DNA from: Glossina fuscipes
Lineage: Eukaryota > Arthropoda > Insecta > Diptera > Glossinidae
Reading direction: 5' to 3'
NCBI RefSeq assembly: GCF_014805625.2
Contig: NW_023998605.1
Span: 215,538-279,537 of the forward strand
Length of the DNA stretch: 64,000 bases
Numbering within the stretch: the first letter of the stretch is position 1; every line of letters starts with the position of its first letter. Positions 33,167-45,559 of this stretch are shown here, piece after piece. The notes under the pieces were generated by a model that saw nothing but the letters and a program-made list of their open reading frames with translations, was not told the origin of the DNA and ran no database searches. The translations under genes were made by a program, and so were the position numbers.

Positions 33167-34727
33167 ATGATTTGTCGCTTGTGTTTGAAAGAAGTTAATG
33201 AATTTAAAAGCGTCTTTGATGCGGCGGAGTCCAAACTGGATATGGCCTCAATAATTGCAAAATATTTTTGGTTTGAGGTAAATAATTTTCGACTATTTCC
33301 GCAAAGAAAATAAAAAAGTTTTCTTCTGTTCTGCAGCTCCAACAAAACGATCAAATATCAACAGTAATTTGTAATAATTGTTGGCTTAAAGTCTCTGATT
33401 TCCATGAGTTCTATAAAAGTGTTGAGAAAGCTCAGAGCAATCTAGGCGAGAATGTCGTAGTGAAACTAGAAAACAATAATGTAGAGCATTCCCTAGAAAA
33501 TGTTATGATTCAATCGATTCCTTTTTCAAATAAACTTGAGCCCAATGATGATTTGAACGAATCTAATGATGAGTATCCTTTTGAGATGCCAATAGATGAG
33601 GCGGATAATAAATCATCATTACTTCTAAAAGAAAACGATTTCAATGACAAACGTTTAAGCACTAATGCTGCGGAAGAAGTTAGGAATGTCATTAATTACA
33701 AAGATGAAAAATTTGATGATGACGATGGCGACCCATTTAATAGCGAGGAAACAAAAATTGGCAACAAAAGAAAAAGTACTAAACTATCAAAAAAGGAAAA
33801 ATCTGTCAAGTCTGCAAGAACGATTAGAATGAAAAATGCTTCGCCCAAATTACCACGGAGTGCAAATGAAAAAGGTACAAGAAAATTGAGTAAAAGCGAA
33901 AACAATGATCCAAAAAAGACAAAATTGAAAAAACCCCTTGAAGATCCCAAAAGTTTGGCTATCGATGAGGAGATCGCTAAGTTTATGAAACTACAATGTG
34001 AGCGATGCAAGTTGGAAGTTGCAAACTTTAGCGCTCTTCAAAGTCATATGCTCACCGAACATAAAATCAAAGGTTACACCCGGTGTTGTCATAGGAAATT
34101 TTCGTCGCGAGTTTTGCTAATTGACCATATACGACAGCATGCAAATACCGATTGTTTCAAGTGAATAAATTCCCGCGGGTCAATTTGATTTCCAAATGTT
34201 ATTTTGATTTTGTTTTTAGATGCGGTCCATGTAAGCGGGTTTTCGCAGACCGTAAATCTATGCAAAATCATTTCCTTATCAAACATCAAAAGGATGAGGA
34301 TAAAATGTTCTCCTGCTCACAATGTTCCAAGAAATTTGTTAGAAGATATTTATTACGACAGCATGAATTGGTGGGTCATGGCGACCATAAAAACGCTTCT
34401 TTAGCTGTTGATGAGGAAATAGCCAAATTTATGTCATTACATTGTGAAAAATGCAACGAAGAGGCGACCAACTTTAGAGCCCTTAATCGGCATATGCGTG
34501 CTGAACACAACGTGCGACGCTACGTCAGATGTTGTAATAGGAAATTTCGTGAGCGGGGTTCGCTTGTTGAGCACATACGCCCACATTTAAATCCTGCTTA
34601 TTACAAGCAAGTAAATCCATTTTTAAGGAAAACGTTAAATAATTTTTTTTTTTTTTCTAGATGTGGGGAGTGTAGTCTCGTTTTTCCCGATCGCAAGTCT
34701 CATTTTGTTATACTCAGATATTGCTGA
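33167..34727 (+). CDS. ZAD / C2H2 zinc-finger protein with duplicated finger module
   Basis: Coding exons 33167-33277, 33337-34160, 34220-34606 and 34661-34727. Exons 1-2 encode a zinc-finger-associated domain: CRLCLKEVNEFKSVFD, then CNNCWLKVSDFHEFY, with its four cysteines. This is an arthropod dimerisation module of nuclear transcription factors. An acidic then lysine-rich linker follows. Two copies of one module come next: DEEIAKFMKLQCERC, CCHRKFSSRVLLIDHIRQH, CGPCKRVFADRKSMQNHF, and DEEIAKFMSLHCEKC, CCNRKFRERGSLVEHIRPH, CGECSLVFPDRKS. Between the two modules lies a C2H2 finger (FSCSQCSKKFVRRY). Intron 3 starts GCAAGT, not GT. The last finger ends abruptly at HFVILRYC, so the C-terminus is probably truncated. 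Paralogue identity is unknown; DNA binding is inferred from the fold. Confidence 0.8.
34607..34660 (+). other. Likely GC-AG intron
   Basis: A 54-bp intron lies between TACAA and ATGTGGGG, with donor GCAAGT, a 14-T polypyrimidine tract and TAG. The position matches the GT-AG intron at 34161-34219, which interrupts the same codon of the paralogous module. Because 54 is divisible by three and no stop lies in frame, an unspliced transcript would still encode a continuous protein with 18 extra residues. Confidence 0.65.
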
Positions 34728-35795
34728 AAATTAATTAACGAACAGTTAATTGGATTTATACAGATATATAAAATTTATTTATTTTATTACGGTCGCTCTT
34801 GTTTTTGTCGCGTTCTATGCATATTTCTGACCAAAATTACATTTTATTATCAGGACAAATGAGCCAGAAATCTATTGGCTTAGTCCATCTCCACCCAACA
34901 ATCCAAAAAAAAAAAAAAATCATATAGATTTGCTATATAAGCTAAACATACTAAAATATTATTATTTCACAGAGCAATTCAGGTTGTGTGGTTTCAACTC
35001 GTTTACATTTGCATTAATTTATTTCATTTTGCATATTTAAATATATATTCTTATACCTGGCATAAAATTTCTAAATATATGTGAGACACACTGCTGATGT
35101 GCTATTTTGCTTTTACGTGTCCCTCCACTACGCTTCCGTATGTGGTTTATTTATAGAAAACGGCTTGGGCCTTATTTTTTACGTGTTTCTGGAAAACGTG
35201 ACGAGTATTGAAAAGTTGATGATAATGGTACATGATTAACCTATGGACGACAATCAACTATATCCCAAAAAAAAGACGGAGCGATAGTTACAGCGAGAAT
35301 TGATTGCTTACATGATTACCCTCTTTTGTCAAAGAATGACTTTTTTTAACACGGGAAATCGGGAACAAAATATACGGGAATTTGCGTTGTATTTTGTTTT
35401 TCCGCGTTAACATTCGTAATAGTTCATAACGTATCGTTGCTTCTTCACGCAAATCGTTTCTTCTCACTATATTACCAATATGAGAGCGAAAAATTCAGAT
35501 GGCGTGCAAACGAATTCTTATGAAGTCGTGTTTATACAGAGTTGCTTTCCACTTAACGAAAAAGTGACTTCATTTTTTATAAAACAATATATTGTTAATT
35601 GAAGATGTCATATTACCCGTTTTGCGATGCTTGCACGCTATTGTTAACATGTGTGTAACTGTATAGAAACTCTCCCTTAATTTATATTGCTTAAATAAAG
35701 AAAACAGCTGTTTGCTATAACTTTACCTGATTTATTTTATTGTACTTAACGTTTTACTAAACAATAAAACAAAATTTCGTAAATTTGTGGAAAAA
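34728..35795. other. Spacer between the zinc-finger gene and seh1
   Basis: AT-rich, 1.07 kb. It should hold the 3' UTR of the zinc-finger gene and the promoter and 5' UTR of seh1. No clear TATA box, repeat or RNA gene was recognised. Confidence 0.4.
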
Positions 35796-38700
35796 ATGTT
35801 TGAAGTAGAACAGATAATTGCTGATCACAAAGATGTTATACATGATGTGGTATTTGATTATTATGGACGTCGCATGGCTACTTGTTCCAGTGATCAAACA
35901 GTAAAGGTAGAGTGTCTTCGTGTAAAGCTTTTGAAAGAAGCTGACAATATAAGCGTTACAGGTTTGGGATGAAAACGATCAAGGAAAGTGGTCTGTAACA
36001 TCAAGTTGGAAGGCGCACTCTGGGTCAATATGGCGAGTATCGTGGGCTCATCCGGAGTTTGGGCAGGTATTGGCTACATGCTCATTTGATCGGACTGCTT
36101 CCGTCTGGGAAGAAGTACTGGGTGAGAAGGTAGCGGCGACTATGACTCCAACGAGACGTTGGGTCCGACGAACCACTTTGGTAGATTCACGGACGAGTGT
36201 AACTGACGTAGAATTTGCACCAAAGTATTTAGGTCTAGTGTTGGCCACTGCGTCTGCTGATGGTATTATACGTATTTATGAAGCCCCAGATATAATGAAT
36301 TTAAGCCAATGGCCGGTACAGCACGAAATTGCTAATAAATTTCCTCTAAGTTGTCTGTCATGGAATACTTCAACTTACAAATTGTCTTCCCAATTATTAG
36401 CGGTAAAGCGCAAATTTGTGGAGAGAGTTGTTTTTTTTATCAGCATTATTTCTTTCTAGGCTGGTAGCGATGATATGGCCACAATTACGGGTAAAGTTTT
36501 TATATTTGCTTACAGTGAGAATGCACGCAAATGTGTTAAGGTCGATACCATCAATGACATCACAGATCCTGTTACTGATTTATCTTTTGCCCCAAATGCT
36601 GGACGTACTTTTCACATATTAGCTGTTGCTAGTAAGGATTTATATATCGTTAATATCAAGGGGACAACGTAAGTAGAACATAGAAATATATATATCCCAA
36701 AGAAAATATGGCATTTATTCAATTTTTTCATTGCTTGATTACCATGCATTTTGGTGGGAACTTTGTAAATAATTACCGCACACCTTGCAAAGTGTAAAAA
36801 TTTTGATTTATTTCAAATTCCGGCGATATTTTCTGAAAATTTCAAAAATTAAAACAAAAATCTCAAACCTGGTATACACGTTTTCAAACACGTAATGCAA
36901 TTGCAATTTGTTTTGGAAATCTTCATGATCAAAAATTTTTACAATATATCAAAACTCATATGTGTATTATCACTTGTAATGTGTTAGATACAGTTTCATA
37001 GTTTGTGGGATTACGTTGCAGATTTTTTCGACAGCTTAATGCTGAGATGCAGGACGTCAGGTATATATGTTATTTAATTGTTTTGTGATGTTGCGTAAAA
37101 ATGTTTGCAATACTAGCGAACAATTCAAATTAACAAGCGCTGGCGGAAGGCTTATCAAATTCGTGGTCTTGTTCATATTTATCGGTTTTACGCATTTCCA
37201 TCTTAATTTGTACTTCGCTTTTATTATTGGTAGTAATATTTTTTGATTTTAGGCCTTTTTATTTTCTTACTGTATTATCATACGCCGCTTTGTTAGCAAT
37301 TAAGCTATTATACGACACACTGTGTCAAGAAATTATATCTTGTGCTTAAGAACGTTTACATATCTTTTGAATGGTAATATCTTTCTGCTCTGCCGAGTTC
37401 TCACTTTGCTGAGACGCATTGACGCATGAGAAGCTTTTCGGTCTCCTTGAGCCCGCTATGGATGTAATTTATGAGTTTAAAAAAGAAGCCCTGTGGATAT
37501 GCTCTAATTGCAAATTGAAAGGGATTGATTTATGTAAGTCCATTTTCCAAATTTCGGAGATTTCTTAATATCTGCCATTGTTCAATGGTGGCTTTAATAA
37601 ATCTCAAAATAGATGACGTTGAAGTCTATTTTATCCGTTGAAGTCTTCTTGTTTTTATCTCCACGAGCTTCTTCACTAACACTTTATTTTCCAATCCTCT
37701 TTAAGTATTTGTATTGATATTAATCATTCTTCGTTCAAGTCACCCTTTAAATTTGCGCCCTCTGGTACTGTCACTTCTTAGTCCGTTGCATCTTAAAATC
37801 TTCCACAGCTATATAAGCCAAATTTCCACCTTGATCTCCTAAACTACAAAGCCCAGAACTGCACCCGAGTGATAGAAGTTCGTAAGTCAGCTGTTCATTT
37901 TGCTGTTAATTTCTTTGCTGATAGCATCGAAAATATTTTAATGTTACCCATAGCTGTTTTTCAGGAAAGTGGTTAAAACTAGGTATGTTCAATACAGAAA
38001 GTTTTTGAAGAGAGTGCAGATATGGTAAAAATGGTAGGTTTGATTCCGGGCATCTACTTATGTATTACTTATATTATGTATAATATTAAAGAAAATTTAA
38101 GAAATATTCTTATAACATGTTTCGAATTTGATTGCTTGATACTTAGATATATCTACCTCGTTAAGAGATGATAATATAAACATGATGTTAAAGGATTTCA
38201 ACATACATTTTGTCCTTTGGCGTTTTGATATAAACGTTAATCGATTAACCCCATCCGGCCAATCATATCGTCATGGTGAGCTTTGATTTAATATTTGTAA
38301 CTTTTCTTATTCTAAATGAACAAAACGCCGAACGGCCATAATAAAACTTTATACATGGAATTCCATAATATAAATGGGCGACCTCTTTCCCGTGCTTTGC
38401 TCTTTGTTTACCCTGAAGATCGCTATTACGTTACACTTAGTATCCTTAAAAGGTTATGCCTCTAGTGCCTCTCAAGCTATTCTAATGTTACGCTTATTTT
38501 CCGCATGTAAATTTTACACTGTAAAAAATCATATTCTTGACAGTTTTAACTACTCTCAGATATTTATTCTCTTACAATCATCTTTCTATGCGGCGTTACA
38601 ATACGCTTTATATCTTTTTATCCTTATCATTCTAGATGCGGCCGGCTTGGCCCAGCCGGCATTGGTCACTAAATATGTGAGAAAAGTAATAAGTAGAACC

Positions 38701-41700
38701 GCCCGCCTACAATCTCGTTGCTTCTCATTGTAACTATTTACCTGAAGTGTGATCTACACAAACGTCTTTGGCATAAATTATATAACGTCAAACCTTTCCA
38801 TGATCTATAATCTTTTTCAGTAGAATTATTCGCAAGAAACAACCACATAGCCTGACTACTAGTATGTCAAAAAAGTTATAAAATATTTCCACCAACCCAT
38901 TTTCGCACTTCTTCAACTTTGTGGACTTGAGCGCCAGCCTTGCTGAATCGGCCTGAACAAGTAATAATCAGGGACGCCATGTCTGGTGAGTAGGCTGGGT
39001 GTGGCAGAACTTTCCATTCGAGCTGCGACAGTGTATCTTGGACAGCCATTATAGCAAGTGGTCAAAACAGGCATTTTCAGCCAATTCTTGTCGCCACTTT
39101 TAAACTCCTAAACCAAAAACGAAACAAGTGGGAGTAGGGTTTCAGCAGCAGATTTCTTCAAATAAACCACAAAAGTAATGAATTTGAAAGAACGAGAATT
39201 TTTGGCACTCCCTGATTAGCGTCTGCGTACGTAATATTAAATGGAAAACTTATTTTATGCAAAGGAAGGGCAAAACCATCAAATTCAACCGTTATGTGCA
39301 GTGGTATTTTCCTTTTGTTTATAATTTTTGCCTGTTGAAATCGCTGATCAACATTTTTGCAATCATTTAATACATATATAGAAATAAAACAAATAAGAAA
39401 CTCATTTACGGCTACGTTCGAATCTATTCTATCCGTTACCTTAATCCTAAAAAACACGAATTTTGTATAGTCTGTAATATTGGACGAATGGGTTGATTAT
39501 ATATACATTTTTGTAGAATATATATGAAAGTTTTTATCGCATGTCCATCGTAGTTTTGTCTAGTATAGCATACTAACTTGTAAGCAGCAAAGTTACTGGA
39601 GAATTTAAAGGCGTATGTTTACAGAAAGCTGTACAGTTCTGCATAAAGTGTGGTTCAGTTCATGGCTATTAAAGAAATCATTAAATGTGAACTGTGGTTT
39701 TGATTCTAAAATGGTATGCATAGTTGGTCAGCGCACTCCTGGCCCAAATTTTGGGTCGATTGGTTCCTTCCTCTCCAAAATGCGCGATTCGTCTCTAGTT
39801 GTGAGTCTGTAATGCATACTCTGGCAAGTTTCGTTAGGCTATCATCCAGATGTATACGATGCATAGTTTTCTCTGCTATTGTTAAGCATTAATTTCCCCT
39901 CAATGGTTTCAATTTGTCTTATCGGCGGAAGCTCTAAAAAGTTGCTCCTATTGCAAAATATTAGTTTTTTGCGTCCGCCTATTGCAACTTTTTTATTCCA
40001 ATTATTGCTCTGAGAAAAAGCAACATTTCTTTTCAAAAATATAATATATTTGAATTTATGCGTTTTTAAGGAACGTAAATTTTTCCTTGTTTTAATTTAG
40101 ACTTCGATTATTTATATAACATGTATTTCTTTATGGCTGTGACTTATGATTACTGTTGTATTTATTTATTTTTGCTATTTATCACTTGCCGTTTGTTATT
40201 ATATTCTGTATATTTAATTTTTTTGACTGACTTCATCATTTTTTCTTTGCTATTTAGAAATTGATTCTGATTTTTGAAATTTTTCTAATTTTAGCCTGTT
40301 TCGCTTTCATTAGAGTCTTTGTTAGTATATCTGGTTCTTCAGATATTATATATTTCACTAATATTTAGCAGAGGCACACTTTCTTCGTATATACTGAACG
40401 ACTACATCGGCGTGCTTATGTACAGTCAGGGCCCATTACCATGAAAAGCGCGCTGGAATCTCTGTATGTTATTTTAGTCCGCGTTCAAATAATAAAACTC
40501 GATGAAAAATAGATTATTTGATACCTTCATAAAGTGCTCCGTACTCATCTTTCACTGCATTTAAACCCATTGCCTACTTCTACTTAGATTCTTAAGCAAT
40601 TGATCCCGCAGCCATAGGAACCACGTAGACGTTGCATAATTTGCGATCATTTTGACTACCACTCCAATTTGATTTTTCTTTTGGGGACAAAATCATATTT
40701 AGCTGCTTTTCTGTGCTTCACATGTAGATTGGTATTAAACCAAGAAAGCTTTGTTAGTACATGGATCATATCCAGACCCGATAATATAAATAAATGTATC
40801 AAATGTGGGCGATAGATAAATATATCAAATTACGAGCTTTTTAATCCGTTTAGAGTCATTTGACCCTATTATCAAATCAAGTTTCCTTAATGTGCGCGAT
40901 TTGCCTATGTCGTATTCATATTAACATGCAATCTTAACGTCTTAGTATCATTCGAAAATTAATTGAATTTCCTTACTATTATCGGTTGCCAAGCCTTTGC
41001 ATGTTTTTAACGGCTTACGGGTTCACTTACAATTCGGATCTGCATCGGTTGCGGGTGCGTCTCTGTACTAGACCTGCACATGATTTTATCCTTTTTTTTT
41101 TCTCTCTCTCTTATTTATTTATACATTAATTTTATTCCTTCCACATTTTCGGCATATTTTTTCTTTACTTCTTTGTACATACTTTGTATTAGTTATTAAT
41201 AATAATCAGCATAAGATGTTAATTTATTTTAGCTCAATTTCATGTGGAAATAAATATATTATCCCATAAAAAATGTGGTCTTTGATATAAGTCTTATTTA
41301 GAATAAATCCAGCCGTGATTTTCCTATCGCATTTTTTCCATATAGATTCACTTTTCTGTCCGCTGGACATTCCTCTTCAACTACATCCTATAGATCTAAC
41401 GTGAGACTTCGCAATGCTTGCCTGTAATTCTTTAATCTATGTAATGTTTGTACTTTCGCACCGTTTTCCTCTAAGAATTCGTAAACCAGGAACAGAACCT
41501 TAACGCTACTTAAAATTTATTAAAAGTAAAAAAATGCGGACGGCCTGTAACATTCGTTAGAGACAGCGATTTTGTATAATCATATAAGTATTTGCATTTC
41601 GAATGCAAAATATTGCTTTGAAATGAGGTTGACAGAAACAATTTAATAGTGGAATACTATGATTTGATTTGCCATGGGTGCTATAATACATAGGAGTATT

Positions 41701-42163
41701 TTATAGCATTTAATTTTCAACACTTATTAATATCCAAAATTCGGCTTAACTAATTTATAACAACTCTCTACTATTTACTATTAACCCGGTTTAGTGATCC
41801 CACTGGTAACTCTAAACTGGATATGCAAACTATAAAATTTAATGATCACAATTGTCCTGTATGGCGTGTGTGTTGGAATATGTTGGCCACCACGCTTATC
41901 TCGACCGGTGATGACGGTTGCGTGAGAGTTTGGCGCAGTGAGTCATCAGTTGCTCCATGAATCCCCGAAGATTTAACCTTTACGTTTTACTTGCAGTGAA
42001 TTATAATCGCAACTGGAAATGTGCTGCTGTTTTAAAAGCGGAAAGCAGTAGTGGCCTGAATCAAGAGCCCCCTGTCAGTTCACCAACTGCATCGGCGGCA
42101 ACTACAGCAAAATATTATAAAAAGGGCATTATAAGTAATCCAAACCAAGTTCCTTGGCACTGA
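35796..42163 (+). CDS. Nup44A: Nucleoporin Seh1 (Nup44A), complete, five exons
   Basis: Exons 35796-35906, 35962-36402, 36460-36668, 41795-41937 and 41997-42163 join in phase to 356 codons plus TGA, the usual Seh1 length. Seh1 is a WD40 propeller of the Nup107-160 scaffold of the nuclear pore and of the GATOR2/SEA complex that controls TORC1 on lysosomes. WD repeats visible include [20 protein letters not shown] (residues 9-28), [56 protein letters not shown] and [20 protein letters not shown]. The start is the ATG after GTGGAAAAA. All introns have GT-AG ends, and the third is 5.1 kb and holds transposon debris. AATAAA occurs at 42168 and 42297. The gene faces Hey tail to tail. The symbol follows the Drosophila ortholog. 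Confidence 0.95.
36669..41794 (+). other. 5.1-kb third intron of seh1
   Basis: Splice sites are AAC|GTAAGT and CCGGTTTAG|TG. It contains a mariner transposase fragment (38876-39060) and otherwise AT-rich unassigned sequence. Open frames of 64-119 codons (for example 38374-38733 +, 39158-39457 -) show no family features. The other introns of the gene are 55-59 bp, so this one has clearly grown by insertion. Confidence 0.8.
38876..39060 (-). pseudogene. Mariner transposase C-terminal fragment
   Basis: On the minus strand the sequence reads [20 protein letters not shown], then SPDMA, then [17 protein letters not shown](L)A around 38976-39004 is the mariner motif that carries the third catalytic aspartate of the DD34D triad. 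The piece has no start, its downstream part breaks into stops, and no terminal repeats were found, so it is a relic inside the seh1 intron. Confidence 0.75.
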
Positions 42164-44524
42164 TTTGAATAAAAAAAAAATAAAAGGTTATAGCTAAGAC
42201 AACATTAAGAACGAAAATTCTTATTTTCGAAGTTTTAATATTTTTTCTATAATTTTTTCATCTATTTGGTTATAATAAATCTTAATAAAATTGTCCAATA
42301 AACTTTTACTGATATTTGGTACAAAAGTACGTACAGTTTTCAATATCGAATCACAAAAAATATTCATTGGCACCTGAAAATATATCAATCAAATGTGTGT
42401 TAAATTAATGCAGGTCCCTGTTATGTTGCTTTTAGTAAATATTGACAGTTAAGGTTTTTCGGATATTTGACATAAGACTCGTAAAAATATTAATAATCCA
42501 TTTACCGTCTCCGCTTTGCTCCCGCATTCTGTGCGTTAAAAGTCAACTAAACTGTCTTGACGTATTTATTCAAAGCACTACGTTTAAAGTTGAATAAACC
42601 TATTGCCTGTTTACAAGAACAACCGGGATGTAAAATAGTAATAACAATGAACAGAACAATATGTATGTCATAAATGTCATTAAATTAAATTGCACACAAG
42701 CATATATTCTAATTGGGATTGGTTGTAATAAGGGATGGTTTCTTTTTATTATCTCTTAGAAAGCGGAGTTTACACAAAGTTAACATATATCGCTTTTCCA
42801 TGAGGGGATATACGACATTAACCAGCGTGGGAAGTTATTTCATTAGAATATCTCACGCAATTCTGTTAAAAATTATAAGTATGTTTATACTATTTTTAAA
42901 AATATTCTTTTTCAGTGCAGAAAATTTTTCAGAATTGCTAACAATAGTTCGGTGACTTATGAGTATGTACATTTTCTCTTCTACTGTTTTAGTTATTCGC
43001 AGAAATAAACTTTCTAGGAAATTCAGTAACCGAATGTGATCGCGAAAAGCGTCTTTTTCACGTAGAGTAGTGGAAGGTTATCAAGTATTTATTCAAAGGC
43101 ACAACATTTCCATCAGCGATTTCTTCGTTTTCAGTAATCCGATTCTCCTACGTTCGTATTTTCATCGAAATAGCAAGCTCTGGTTTCTTTTTTTAAAAAT
43201 TCGAAAATTTTCCAATTCTTGATTTAAAAAAAATATATTCATCTGGAGTTTTTTTTTTTTTTTTGTAGCTTAAGTCACGTCGACTGCGGAAATCAGCTAA
43301 TTCAATGTATGAGGACGCCCAGGCTTTCCCAAAAACTCATAATTATCGCCCTTTTCCTACTTCAATTTATCAAAATAATATAAAAGTTTACTAGATGAAA
43401 TTTTGCGGTCTTATTCATGATTTCAATGGACGGGCAACAGGTACCTAATCATAAATATATACCTTATATGTTTCTGTGCAAATACGATATTCTGGTCACA
43501 AAGTAATATATCCTTTTTTGTTTGCTTAACATATGCATGAAAGATTTTCAGGCAATGTTTATGCAACCGGTAACAAGGAATAGTGTTAAACGGCGTTGAA
43601 CGTTAACTCACTGAACTGTATCGTTAACCCAGCAGCCGTAAGTTTATTTCTGGTCCTTGAAACTCATTATAATTAATAAGCACGAGAAATGCTGTATCTA
43701 CGTGTGCAAAAATGTCCGCACATTTCGGTTTTGGTGGTTACTCGCTATTCATTTGTAGCAATAGCGGTCAGCAATGCATTGGTGCATTATTTTTTGTTTT
43801 ACATAATATGCCTTCCAGAGAAAAAAATTTACATAAACAGAAGTTTAAAACGCGGAAAATACAGCTGGTGGGATAATTAAAACAAATTAGATGACTGATA
43901 AGTATAAGAGAGCTGCTGCGCTGCGCTCTTGCTAATGAGCGCCGGAAGAAAGCTTAGTTAAAAAAGGTCTAATTTTATTTATAATTGCGAACGTGTTTTT
44001 ATTAGAAACATGATTTTCAATTTAGTTGTTTCGCAACTTTTTAAAGCTTTCAACATTTTACGTACCTGTTACCGAAAAAAAATGGTATTTTGACGTTGTG
44101 AGAGTCAGAGATTCGAAATACGTGGATTTCCTTGTCGGTGTCTACGTCTAGCCTGACGTAAAGTCCATGAATGAAATATGGAAATACAATTACGTTGAAA
44201 TTCCATCTACAACTGTGCAGTTGGGAAACAAAGTTTTTATGTGTGTATTGTATCTCTATCAAAATTATTTCAAATTTCTGTAATGCCAAGATTAAATTTT
44301 TATGCTTAACTTAAACCCCAGTAATCCCCCTTCTTAATAATGCTTTAATAAACTTAGAACAATATTCTCATACATTTAAAGTTTGAAAACTTTTAATAAA
44401 AATAAAATGAAATTTTATGACAAACATTTTTTGGAGAAATTCTATACGTATTTACATTGAAGACAGGCCGTGATAAGTTTTGGTATCATATTTTATGTAC
44501 CTTGTGGGCAAACTAATTCTTGTT

Positions 44525-44720
44525 ATACCGTACGCCAATTGCGGTACAGGGTGTATTAGGTCGTAAGTGGACGTATGTAACACGCAGAAGTGTTGAAGAA
44601 AGATCAATCTTTTATTATACAGTTCGATTCAGAATCGTTCAGAATCTGAATTGATCTAAACCTGTCTGTCCGTCTGAAGTGATACAGTGACGTGTTTTGA
44701 CCCGAAGACGAACGCTATTG
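44525..44720 (-). repeat. Dispersed repeat, GATCGATCGG family, inverted copy
   Basis: Reading the minus strand: CAGACGGACAGACAGG, TTTAGATCAATTCAGA, TGTATAATAAAAGATTGATC, GTGTTACATACGTCCACTT and finally ACACCCTGTACCGCAATTGG then CGTACGGTATAAC. The last part can fold into an imperfect hairpin. Confidence 0.7.
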
Positions 44721-45445
44721 AAAAAGGCTCAGATCGGTCCAGTTCGAACACTCCCTATATAACGCCGTATTCTGAAAAGTCGTTATATGAAAAAAACATG
44801 AAATTTTCAAAATTTCTCGCCAAAAGTGGTTAAGTAGTACTGTTCAGGCATTCTAAATTGTGACATCTTTGGACCGGCTGGGACATTTTTTTGAATCCAC
44901 TGTCATATAATGAAAGCTGAAGTTCATACGACTCTTCTCTTCTTTCCATTCTGTTGCTTTCCTTTTCTTTGGTTCTTTCTTTCATTTGTTTCCATTTTTC
45001 GTTTTGTTTTCTTCTTCCATTTTTCCCTCCGACTCCTTTTTTGCTTTGTCTTGTCTCTTCTTGGACCCCTTTTTTGCTCTCCTTTTTCCCTCCTCTTCTA
45101 TTATATTCTATAGTCCTCTCTTCGTTTCATTTCATTTCTCTTTCCTTTTTCAAATAATAATAATAAAATAATACGACCCTTGCACTTCTGTTTTTCAGTT
45201 TTCCTAGATAATATTTAAAGGCAAGGTTTTCGTCCGTAATATTTTTTATTTTTAAAATCTTTTCTATTCCATTTATAGATTATTTTCAACTCTATTAATA
45301 AATTATTTTCAACTTGTTTTATAAAAAAAACTTTTTATGTATGTTTCTATAAAGTTATGAATTAATGACTTAGATTGGCTTTATTTAAGAAAAATTCTTA
45401 TGAAAACAATATCTTTTTTAATTTTTAAACAGTTTTTCAAAAGAA

Positions 45446-45467
45446 ACACACACACACACACACACAC
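45446..45467. repeat. (AC)11 microsatellite
   Basis: Uninterrupted AC repeat just downstream of the Hey stop codon, probably in or next to its 3' UTR. Confidence 0.95.
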
Positions 45468-45559
45468 GTCTTATCACATAGGTTATGTTAAAGTTTTAAA
45501 TCGCTGTACACTAATTGTTCCCGTTTTCTCTATCTCTTTTTCTTTCTTTCCGTCAATAA

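Larger units (their letters stand above)
42164..45559. other. Convergent spacer between seh1 and Hey
   Basis: 3.4 kb holding both 3' UTRs, a dispersed repeat copy (44525-44720), a pyrimidine-rich tract (44930-45150) whose open frames are only Phe/Ser/Leu-rich low complexity, and an AC microsatellite (45446-45467). A 79-codon minus frame at 44050-44289 is unrecognised. Confidence 0.5.

Noticed and set aside
44910..45171. Three overlapping plus-strand frames rich in Phe, Ser and Leu
   Set aside because: They are translations of a C/T-rich tract in the 3' region between convergent genes and lack real protein features.
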